Shown here: positions 1 to 10,492 of the stretch, one piece after another
Layout of the letters: each line of letters starts with the position of its first letter
Position numbering within the stretch: the stretch's first letter is position 1
DNA from: Mnemiopsis leidyi
Lineage: Eukaryota; Ctenophora; Tentaculata; Lobata; Bolinopsidae
Assembly: GCA_000226015.1 (NCBI GenBank)
Contig: JH154850.1
Span: forward strand, 51,737-73,864
Reading direction: 5' to 3'
Length of the DNA stretch: 22,128 nt
Notes under the pieces: generated by a model
What the model saw: only the letters and a program-made list of their open reading frames with translations
What the model was told of the DNA's origin: nothing
Databases searched by the model: none
Program-made: the position numbers and the translations under genes

Positions 1-35
1 GGGCCCAACAAACAAAGCCCCCTTTGCCAAGGCCA

Positions 36-152
36 AGGAGGGGCCGAAGGCCCCGACGCAGGCCCGTTATCGAAGGAGGGGGCCGAAGGCCCCCGACGAA
101 TCGGCCGAACAAGCGCCCCTCTCGGAAAAAGTTTTCAACGAAAGTTGAAAAC
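36..152. repeat. GC-rich repeat with three perfect stable hairpins
   Basis: Three perfect inverted repeats are visible. At 40-54, GGGGCC and GGCCCC enclose GAA. At 78-94, GGGGGCC and GGCCCCC enclose GAA. At 131-152, GTTTTCAAC and GTTGAAAAC enclose GAAA. The first two sit in a near-duplicated unit (36-60 and 74-100), and the second stem has gained one G and one matching C, so pairing is preserved. All loops are closed as C-GAA(A)-G, a very stable single-stranded DNA and RNA hairpin loop. I infer the end of a mobile or repetitive element. The family is unknown, and the window edge may cut it. Confidence 0.6.
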
Positions 153-707
153 TGACCAGCGCTATTATACACGATCCGGTAAAACTCAAAACACGGCTAT
201 CTAGAAAACCATTTTCCCGATCAGTTAGAAACTTAAAACTTTGCAGTTTTTGTCTTTAGTATGTATCTAGGTGATCCTGAAAATTTCAGGTCTCTATCTA
301 TTAAGGTGTGTCCGTAGTAACGTCTTAAAAAACGCATTTTTTCAATTAAATTCGTCTGATCTATATATAAAAAAAAGATATGTGTTGGACTTAAGATGAA
401 ATTTGGAATACACACTACAGTCTCACTGATAAAAGCATTGTCAAAACTTCGAAACAATTAAGTTCTATTTATATTTTTAAAACGTCTCAAATGAAAAATT
501 CAATAAAATAAATTGGAACTATTACATATTTGGACTTTTTCAAATATTTTGGGTTCATTTTGGGCTGTTATTACTCTCATAACTTCCTCTTCAATTTAAT
601 TAGAAGAAATACAAATTACATTATGATTCAGCATAATCCCCATATAAAGATAAAGAAGAGCTCCATAAAAATATAAAAACTATATGCAAAACTGAATTAG
701 AGAGGGT
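153..707. other. AT-rich, repeat-like DNA with no supported gene
   Basis: A 74-codon minus-strand frame at 233-457 has no recognisable domain. A 15-base near-palindrome at 276-290 (CCTGAAA, one A, TTTCAGG) lies inside it. The stretch separates the hairpin cluster from the reverse-transcriptase remnant and may be the 3' part of the same minus-strand element. That is inference: I see no target-site duplication and no poly(A) tract. Confidence 0.35.
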
Positions 708-1028
708 TCATCTAATGTAGAAGTTTATCAGATTTAGGTCCAGTTCTGAAATATTGACATTTCTGGTTTTTCTAAACCCTCTGACTGCCATCAGTGTTGT
801 TTTGAGGAGCTCAAATCTTAATTTTTTCCTAAGGTATCCCATGATGTTAGGGTAAGATTGATTAAGCTTTGCAGAGAGCTTTTGTGCCAGCTTCTTAAGG
901 AAGGCAGTGGCTTCAGGAGCGATTCCTCCAGTAGTTGACATGACGAACGGGGAGAAGTTTGCCTTTTCCACTTGGATTGTCTCTTTTGAAACTGTCTTCA
1001 GTCTTGTCTCCACACTTTTATTGATCAT
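708..1028 (-). pseudogene. Retroelement reverse-transcriptase C-terminal fragment
   Basis: This 106-codon minus-strand frame contains FSPFVMSTTGGIAPEAT, followed by FLKKLAQKLSAKLNQSYP, GYLRKKLRFELLKTTL and MAVRGFRKTR. The order (a P-hydrophobic-STTGG turn, a lysine-rich helix, a W/Y-L-R-x-(K)-L-x-F-x-LL segment, then hydrophobic-RG-x-R) matches, from memory, the C-terminal tail downstream of the polymerase domain in retroelement proteins common in cnidarian, sponge and amphioxus genomes. The polymerase core with its YxDD box is absent. In-frame stops a short way upstream of the methionine mean this is a truncated copy, not a gene. It is antisense to the homeobox gene. The exact retroelement clade cannot be named without a search. 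Confidence 0.5.
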
Positions 1029-1070
1029 ATGACTTATGTAGTTGGAGCTGAATTATAATTATTTCTAAGT

Positions 1071-2601
1071 CCAACACATTGATAGTTTTTGCGTTGATCT
1101 GGTTCCTTATTTCATCTTTACTGGTTATAGGTTGTCGTTGTCATTTGTGGTCAGTGGTATGAGCAAAAGTGAACACTGAACACCAAGCCTATATCCTTGC
1201 TGTATCGGCCTATATCGATAATTATCTACGAGCGAGATCTATTCAAACTGAATGGGAGTTGTTGGTTGTATTTTTGAATTGTTGTGAAATCGTTTCTGTT
1301 TGATGAATGTCTAAAAATTGATTTCCTTGTGAATAGGTATCTTAACATATTTAATGGAAGAACATGAATCATATAGTAAATTTTTATCGTTCCGGTTCTT
1401 GACGCCTCTACTTGTTACAGACATATTATTTCAAACCTCAATTCTAGTTGAATTACTACAGAGCATCATTGCTTTGCAGTAATCATTAGAATGTGAAATA
1501 AATCGGAGGCTACTGACAGGAGTTTTAGATTGAATTTTGTACAACATTCTAACAGCCAGAGTAGGAGTTGGAAGCAGCAGCACCCTGGTGCCTCACCAAA
1601 GATGTCACTGGTAGCGCCAATCGTTTTTTTATTTCATTCGATATCTACTTTCGTTATTGGCCTTTAACCCAAAGGCCAAATTGTCAGTCTTATTATATTT
1701 TGTGTCCTTTTTATTTATTCTTGATACATTTTGTCAAATATACTTCTTCGATGAAAGTTTCAAATCAAATTGTAATTCCATTCAGTGTGCAGCTTTCTTT
1801 AACAGCTTTCAAAGCATGTTTATTAGTTCCATTCAGTGTGCTATTTTCAAAACATTGTTGATTAATTAATAAACACTTTGATTCACTGTGCAGTTAAGTA
1901 ATATGTTAATAAATTATTTTCCATGCAATCAAAAGAAAATTGTTTGCCTGCTATGGCGGGTAAATGCTAGATTTTTATGTTCATCATTCAAAAAGCTTGT
2001 GTTAAACGTCCTCAGCTTAAATATTGAGATAAGAAAAATAAAAGGATTACTAAATATGAATGTCTTTATGTTCAAATGTTTGTGGAGAGATGGTTTCAAA
2101 TGTTTATTACAGGACCTGATTTTTAAAGGGTATCTTCACTAAATTTTTAAAGTCTTTACCCTTAATTCGCTACATAATCCCTTGTTTGTTATAAATCATG
2201 TTAAAATGTATTCTGCTGACAAATCATATCTTTGGCAAAAACTGTTACAGTTGTAGCAATCTGCCATTTGCATGGTAACAATTTTTTAATAACTCTATTT
2301 GATTAAGAAAAGTAAATGGGGCATAGTGAGTGGGTCACTGTTGAAGTTATTATTAGTGGATAAACAAAAGATATCAATAAATTCATGATGCCCATTGATA
2401 TGGTAACTCCTTTCATTGAGATTAATTAGTATCATGGTCATACAACATTGGTAACTAATTTTCTAATTTTATTTGTGATAAAGTTTGTGTTGCTCAGTCC
2501 TTTTGCTGAACACTTCTTTTGGTCTCTAAACATGTTGACTCCAAACAATTCGCGAATCATATAGTGATTTTTTAAACATTTGATATCTTCTCTAAGATGC
2601 A
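1071..2601. other. AT-rich 5' flank of the homeobox gene
   Basis: No conserved coding segment was found. The open frames at 1568-1861 and 1888-2142 are AT-rich and lack any domain. The promoter or upstream non-coding exons may lie here, but I see no convincing TATA or initiator. A TGACAG site lies at 1514-1519. TAA at 2593-2595 closes the exon 1 frame just upstream of its ATG. Confidence 0.4.
1780..1930. repeat. Degenerate ~50-base tandem repeat, three units
   Basis: Units begin with ATTCAGTGTG at 1780 and 1831 and ATTCACTGTG at 1881, spaced 51 and 50 bases. Only the first 10-18 bases of each unit are well conserved (TTCCATTCAGTGTGC in the first two). The rest has diverged. Confidence 0.4.
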
Positions 2602-2703
2602 ATGGCAATAATGCAGTTTCAAGAACAAGAAAACATACCTTTGAACTGCTTCAAAAGAAAATTGGAGGAAATAGATGACCGTACAACATATACTACAAGA
2701 AAG
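2602..2703 (+). CDS. PKNOX: Exon 1 of the PREP/PKNOX gene (predicted start)
   Basis: It encodes about 34 residues beginning [20 protein letters not shown], followed by acidic LEEIDD. The ATG has G at -3 and +4 (good initiation context) and an in-frame TAA nine bases upstream. The donor GTTTTTT is weak. No homology is recognised, but the frame continues correctly through exons 2 and 3 into the conserved domain. The bases before it (TCTTCTCTAAG) could be a splice acceptor, so an earlier exon is possible. Confidence 0.55.
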
Positions 2704-5700
2704 GTTTTTTGGCATTAAGTATCTAAGAATTAATTAAATCAAATCTTTAAGGTTGTCATTCGACCAATTGTGGTTTTTAACAGCCATCAGACAATCTAAA
2801 AACACCACAGGAACCAAACACAGAAAACGTGAATGTTACTGATGCAGAAGCTAGCTCCTCTCTGCCTGTGTCAAGTTCAACTCATAGTGCTTTCAAAGCG
2901 TATGTTCTCCCCAAGTCACCCAAATTTTATACAATATGTTTATCTCGACAATGTTTTCCTTTCTAACATTTGATTATATGAATTTCTAAAATTTCTCTTT
3001 CATTACGCTTTCCCTTACCAGGTGTACTGGAAGAAGCGAACAGAGCAAAAAAACCGGAAATCCCATGGATTTATTGATGAGTCAAGTCAAAAACATTGGT
3101 TAGTGTTTGACCACTCCCCTTTGTAACTGTAGCAACAAAAATTACTGCTCAGGCTCGTGGACTACTGGTTAATAATACCTTAATTTTCTTGAAGTCGGTG
3201 ATGCTGGAAGTGGCTATGAAAATAATACACAGTTTGTGACAGCTGTAATGTTATTTTAAAGCAAGTGTCAATGTGTGTTCCTTCTCTCTAATACCTTGAC
3301 ATGCTTTTTTTCGTCAACTGACGTTACACTGCATAACTCGACAGCGAGTGTCGAATACCGGACTGTTATGCTCCCAAAATGTTACTCCTAAATTAAGGCT
3401 TTACCTGCTATTTACGGTTTTAGAGTACTCAAGTTAACCCTGAAAACAGCCAACTGATCATCTCCTCTACATGTTCCTGTCAAATCCTCTAATTATTATG
3501 CCATGAAAATTACTTCTAGCATATTTAGGACGTCGAATTCAGTTCATTCCAATACGAGACATTTTTTGACGTATCAACGATTCTCATATAATCTTCAACC
3601 TATCAATTCGTAATTACAATCTCTTCCCACACTGGACTGACAAGGGAGTATTTTGGTTATGTAACACGTGTTTTATCTGTGACTAACACCAAGCAGACAA
3701 GCTACGCAATAGGCTCACCTCTAGCTTTAAATGTGTCAACATTTGCACCACGGGTTGATTGAATAGATGATGTTTGAGTTGAATCTTACTATGCATTTTT
3801 ATGGGAAAGAAATCCCTTGATTCACGATACCCTCTCCCACAGGACAGCGGACAGACATAGAACAAATAAAGGACCGGCTGCGGAAACACCCCATGTTACC
3901 TCTTCTCTCACAACTGTTGGAACGGTGCGGTGAAACCACGACCAGCGCGCAGGAACTCTCCAAACTGGCCAACGAGGACGTGAACCTTTTCTTCCAGCAG
4001 ATTTGCTCATCTACTAAGTCATGTTTCTCGGGAGACGAAGAAGCTGATACTTTGGTATGTGAACGATCTTCCCTAGGTTGAGATATTAGTCCATTCCGAG
4101 CGAGAGTTATCCAAACTGTGCTCTATCCCGTATTCAATGCTTTTCTATATTTTCGGAAGTGCAGCTCCGAAATCCTCTTTAGTTACACGTGACAACTTTC
4201 TCGCCTGACGTCTGTCACGCTATATATAGACATTTCTGCAATTATACCATATCCTCACGTCAAAACGTCCATCCTTCAACATTCGACCAGTCAAAAACAC
4301 GTTCGTCACACATCACCGGACATCGCCCAAATTTCATTCCCGTTCATTACGTGTTCATTTTTATTCAATAAACGGCCCAACCGGCCGTTCCCGTGCATTA
4401 GGCAGGCTGTCAATATAGGACATCTCGTAGCTCAATAAGAAACTGTCAAATTGTCATGATATTTCGCAATGATCTCACGATCCCCAGTGGCCTATAATGC
4501 ATTACAATATATAATATGTATGTCCGAGTATGTAGGTAGCTGACACCAGGCGGAACACTGAACGAGTTACGTTATAATCCGTGAAGGTTACTGCAGTACA
4601 GTGCCTTGACCGGGTAGGCTGCCTGAATTTACCTGTCCGATACTGGACCTCCCGCGATATAGATCCGGTGATATATTTCGAATTTAAATGGATGAACTAC
4701 CGGAGATGTGGGAGGGTTTATCTGGGAGGCTAAGACGTGGTCGATAGAATTTGTTCTAAAATGATGTAACATCTCGGTTAAGTTGTAAAAATGATTTGTC
4801 CGTTCTTTAGTTTAATTGCGGCTAGATTAGGTTAAAGAAGCAGGTGTCGTCATGACAGCCCGGGGCTGTTGAACGTGGTGCTGGTAATCGGGAAAAGCGT
4901 TGCATTAGAAGGTGGCTTGATTGATTACATTACCCGTGTAAAACAGTCCTGTCTCAGATGTCATTGTAATGTAACGCGAGTCTCGATAATCTGCTTCTTC
5001 TTCTTTGTGCCATTTTTAGGGTTAATGCAAATCGTAATTCTCGAATTTTCTTCAGCTAATGGTTCAAAGATACCGATTGACGGCCCAAGACGATATCTAG
5101 CACTAAGTGAGGAAATTAGTATTTCCTTAACCCGATCCAAAAAATCTCAGTGTAAAAAATTTCAGATTCTGAAGGGGATACAGATGATGAAGAAGTACCT
5201 GTCGGAACTAGACCGAGTTCAGGAAGTCTCCAAGACCTTCAAGTCTCACTACGTCTCCAGTATCCAGGTGAGTGACGGCGTTGTCTTTCCTTTCGCTTTT
5301 CAGTCATAAATATTTATATTATATCGAATAGAATGCCAAACAATCGCCGATAATTTGAAATCTAAAATTCGGTATCCGTAGAGACCTTCCAATTATATAA
5401 GACCGTGTTCTTTATAAGTTTATACAGTTGCTAGGCAGTATGGAGTAATACTAATATGTAATCAGCTAATCGTAATTATGAATTTGGAAGTTCTGCCTGT
5501 AATCGTAGCTACATTGTTTGACCGTAACAACCGGACTGTATTTCAGACTCGACTTAGCGGTGAAGACCTCCTGAAACGACTCGGAGTCGAGGAGAATTCC
5601 CAGACTTCCCCCCAATTAAATCAAGGTATAAGTCACATTGTTATTAAGTACCCATCAGTATCATCCGTTTGTTTGCCAATCTATCCAAAAGATGCAGCCT

Positions 5701-8700
5701 AACAAAGACTATTCGATGGGTGGTAGGTTGGTCTCGGAGCGTCCACCCTGTCGGACTAGGGTCCCTTAGCAACGCACCCTCATTTGGCATGGTTAATTAT
5801 TATTGGGCAACTCCGTTTTGTGCGGATTGCTATCGGTTTAAATGGGCGCTGTAAACGTTTTGTAATTTAGAGTATTGTGCTGCTTAGTGTAGACCTGTAT
5901 TGACAGCTGATGGGGAGGGAGTCCACCACTTTTAGACCTCTTAAAGAGCTCATTTAGCCCGGAGACTGACCTCCAACGTCACCGGGTAGATTGTAGTTGC
6001 TTGTGTAGTATTCCTCTACCAATACTATTCAAAAGGTTCGCTCCGATCCCGCCAATCACTAGCGCTGTTGACACATTGCATTGGGGAATCGCATTATCAA
6101 CCAGGTCAAAGGTTTTACTATTTTCAAAGTAGCGAGCTGAACCTCTCTCTCTCTCTCTCCCTTGTAGGTCTAAACTGCAGGTCCGTCTGGACCGTACTTT
6201 TGGTTAAATGGTCGACACCGCTGTCCTCCCCCCTCTCTCTCTCTGCACTGCTATCGTCCCCTCATGGGCAATAGTAATGACCTTCTGCCGTGCTAACCCG
6301 CGAACTGTTTGTCGTTTTGGGCGATTTGTAATCTCCATCCTTCGCTTGTCCGATCAGTCTGGAAGGTTGAAGTGATCTTTGCTGATTCCCAACTTGCTGT
6401 GCTAAATTCCTGAGCTTCCACGAATCTGAGCCCTCGCGTTCGTCGGTCTGGTATCCCTACGATAATTAGCAATCATCCGGAAAGTCTATTGATTATACGA
6501 TATGTTTCCTGATCGTCCAAGAGAATTATCTGAAACCCGTAACGTACCAATCGAGCTGTAATCCAGTGGCCAATTTTAGTTTCTTCGTTTTCAGTCGCCA
6601 AATTTGCTATTTGTCCAGCTCTGACTGGTATTAGCCATAATTTTTGCCGAATGTTACGTGTGCGATTAAAGTAAAGGGCTAAGTTCACAACAAATTTTGA
6701 GGTGTTACATGATCTATTAAGCCAGCATCTCGTGTGTGTTCAGTCAATCGTTTTAACTTTCAATAATTCAAACCTTTTAATAATGTCAGTAAGTACAGAG
6801 CCCCATGTTGTCAGGAAGGTCCGACCCCATTGGTCGATTGGGATCACGTGGCAGATTGACGGAGTCAGATTGGACCTCTGCCAGCACGTGGGCGGTTTGG
6901 TATTATTTGCTACATTATTGACAGTGTTTCGTGCTGGAAGCTGTATCGCCATCTTTGACACATTGAACCACGATAATAGAGGCTGTGTAGGAAACTGGGT
7001 ATGCCTAATAATTACGGACTGACAGACGGATTGACACACTGACACGCACTGCCGTCACATGAGGAAGTCTTACAACCCAGCTGCATACCTGATCCTCGAG
7101 CTCGCGAGTCCTGAAATTTCGATAATGATGTGTCACCGATCCATGGAATTTTAGGCTAATTTGACGCATATTTGAAATCTGGCTTCCACGCTCTTTGCTG
7201 AAAGTATGACGGCGCAAAGTTAGGAAAACCTTGGAAAGTTTGGATTTCAGGGAACCCTTACACCCCTCTTTGGTTCTCTCTTGGTCTTTGAACGGGAGAG
7301 CAAGGGGTGAAACCGTGTTTATTACATTGTCAAACTGTCACGTGGACACGGAGTGTTAAGTAGCGCCAACCTCTCCAGCCTGTTACAGCAAGGTTGTTTG
7401 ACAGTATCCTGAAAACACTTTGATGTGTTACACTTCAAATTACCCTCTCCATTCTCTGCCCTCTCTTATCAGCACTTTAACAGATTTGTTGGCGCCACTC
7501 TGTCACAGGCCTCGGAAAATACCCGCGCTTTGTTTTCCCCATTAAATGTTATCTCGGGAGTCATTATATTTTATCTGGGTTGACAGCGTCAGCGCCGACC
7601 AATCAGGGCCCGGGACTTACTCCTCTAATGCAGCTCTCTGTTTAGGAGAACTTTTTAACAGCATTGTCAACGTTCAATTAGATTATCAGCCGTGCTCCCT
7701 CATCTTAAATTTGATTTAGATGAGCCGGAGCCAGTGGTCTGAGAGAGTCCGTGAAACCGATGGGAAGTGTCCGGCTCCACAAAACAAATGTTTCGAATTT
7801 TAATTTTCATTATATATAAAAATTTGAGCGTGAGGGTGTCTGTGCGTGTGTGTGAGTGTCTGTAAGTCATCGTTTGTTCAGCACCCCCTCTACATGAATT
7901 GATGAAGCTTTATTATATGCTGTCTCGAGAGGAAGAGAGAGAGACTCACACACATGCCTGTTTTGAGTTTGTGGCCGTTGTCAGGTTGGGGATGGAATGC
8001 ACTTTTAAAAAGTCCCTGATCACTACCAGAAATATGACAAGAATCTGTCAAAAGTTATTGAGAAAATGTTAAAAACGGTAAAGTGTGGAGTATCGGACTT
8101 AAGGTACGCTTGTTACAGGTACTAGCTACTGGCTGGCTGAGGGAGGCAGCTTGTTGGCTTGTAGGACCTCCTCCCCTTCCTAACCCTAACTTCACTGTCA
8201 TTGAACATAGTCACGTGACGCTTGTCTTCTCTTACTGTCACTATACACCAATGTCTGAAGAGTATTTTGGACAAAACAACCGCCAACGAAATTGACCTAT
8301 GGCTTGATTTAAACTGCCAAGAGTTTGAAAAAAAATCCGACGGATGCTAGCTCCCATGATTCCTTGGTTCACTCTTGAACAACAAGACTGTCGTGGATAC
8401 AATGCCCTGTTTCCCTGCCACAATTAACCCTGGCTCCCAAGCAGTGAAGTAGTGCCCTTCTAAACGCCACACACTGCTCCCTCTCCCCCCACTCAAAGAG
8501 CCCTCTACCGACCCCCAGGGCTGGTTAGAGTAAACACCGTCAAGTTCAGTCCCAAAACGCTACAAACACTTTGATTACTCCCTGACAAAGCAGCACACTT
8601 ACAATGTTCGCTACTTGACTGGCGGGCTTCCTGCTTAACACAAAGTTAGCTGCAACCCCGGTAGAACTTCTGCTGCTCTACAAGAGTCTGAACCTCCCCC

Positions 8701-10452
8701 TAAAGCTGCTGTCTCCGGAATCTCATGCCCGGTACTTGGTGTGCTGCTTCACTCGTGTGACACTCCGCCAGGGACCCCGGATTCCGGCTCAAATATAGAC
8801 TCGCATGTCAGGGTTGTTGTCGTTTTTGTGAGGGTACCCTGCAGCTGAGATCACCACCTCGTTTGGCAATAGTGCCTGCCTCCTTGCTTCACGAACATTG
8901 CCCTGCCATGACCTGCTTAGTCAGCTGGCCAGTTTGTTCAGTCTTTTCGAAATGGTGGCATCTCTAACGGAATGAATCCCTATTTTTAATTATACCTTAA
9001 ATTAGTGATTTAATCCGTTTAGGAATACAGTCTAAAAATTTCCACATAATCCTTTACCCTTACGCCTTACACTAGCTCAAAATGTAACCATAATTTTAAC
9101 CAAACAGTCGATTTAGGATTCAGTTCCATTAATAATGATAGAATTTGAGATCGAACAAAAGGATCTCCATTGAGGCTTGACTGGACAAACCAACATTTGT
9201 CTGAGATTTTAACAGCACCTAAGAATACAACAGCTCCCTGGACGACCCAGACAAATATCAGTATTTGATTCCATAGCACCCATCGAGAACAAAACCTGGC
9301 TGAATTTTGCCCGAATAATTTTGTTTCTAAACTGACGCAAAACTGATCAACTTTCTTACTAAATCATGTCAACTAAATCATTTCAAAACTAACCATCTTT
9401 TAGCTACGACTAAACAGAAAATTAACTAATTAGTTGATTTAGGTTTGCCTGGCTATCTAAAAAATAATAAAATTCTGGCTCGGCCACGCTCTCGTCCACT
9501 CAGATCCTATCCCAGACACTCCACTTTTGAACACGTCTATATCTCATTGTGTTGGAAAACACTTAGAAGGTCAGCTTGTACATGTGTATCGACAGTACAG
9601 CTTTCAGTCGATCAAGCGTCTGGGCTGAAATAGGCCTATTGTGAATTATCTGTCACATTCTCACAGTAAATTTGCGGGAATGTCATTGTCAGTAGATAAT
9701 ATAATTCCACTGTTCCAGGTATACTCGATGAGTTGTGAGCCCAGTGAACATGCCACACACGTTTTATAACTGCCCCCTTCTTGAATCGGGTCGGTAGAAA
9801 ATACTCCCAGTTTCGATGGCCACGTCAGCTACTTAAGAGCGCATAGTTTTAGTTGTGCGGAGCACTTTTTTAACTCGCCAAGTATGTAGGGAATGTGTCG
9901 GGGGCCTGACAACTTGACAACGCTATTTTTACCGCGGGTCTCCAGAATTCTCCAGCTGCCTCTCTCCCTACCTAACTCTCTCTCTTCCTCTTTATCTCTC
10001 TCTCTCTNNNNNNNNNNNNNNNNNNNNNNNNNNNNNNNNNNNNNNNNNNNNNNNNNNNNNNNNNNNNNNNNNNNNNNNNNNNNNNNNNNNNNNNNNNNNN
10101 NNNNNNNNNNNNNNNNNNNNNNNNNNNNNNNNNNNNNNNNNNNNNNNNNNNNNNNNNNNNNNNNNNNNNNNNNNNNNNNNNNNNNNNNNNNNNNNNNNNN
10201 NNNNNNNNNNNNNNNNNNNNNNNNNNNNNNNNNNNNNNNNNNNNNNNNNNNNNNNNNNNNNNNNNNNNNNNNNNNNNNNNNNNNNNNNNNNNNNNNNNNN
10301 NNNNNNNNNNNNNNNNNNNNNNNNNNNNNNNNNNNNNNNNNNNNNNNNNNNNNNNNNNNNNNNNNNNNNNNNNNNNNNNNNNNNNNNNNNNNNNNNNNNN
10401 NNNNNNNNNNNNNNNNNNNNNNNNNNNNNNNNNNNNNNNNNNNNNNNNNNNN

Positions 10453-10492
<40 letters not shown>

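Noticed and set aside
78..94. A cUUCGg tetraloop on the minus strand of the second hairpin
   Set aside because: The TTCG register does not match the perfect stem; the loop is TTC (GAA on the + strand).
40..152. Helitron 3' end
   Set aside because: A hairpin is present, but no CTRR terminus follows at the expected distance on either strand.
4869..5165. A 146-codon frame read as an independent gene
   Set aside because: Only its last part (5166-5267) is conserved; the rest is intron 4 that happens to stay open.
6702..7045. Overlapping frames on both strands of about 100 codons
   Set aside because: No domain, no conserved pattern, and the segment is full of regulatory-type motifs.
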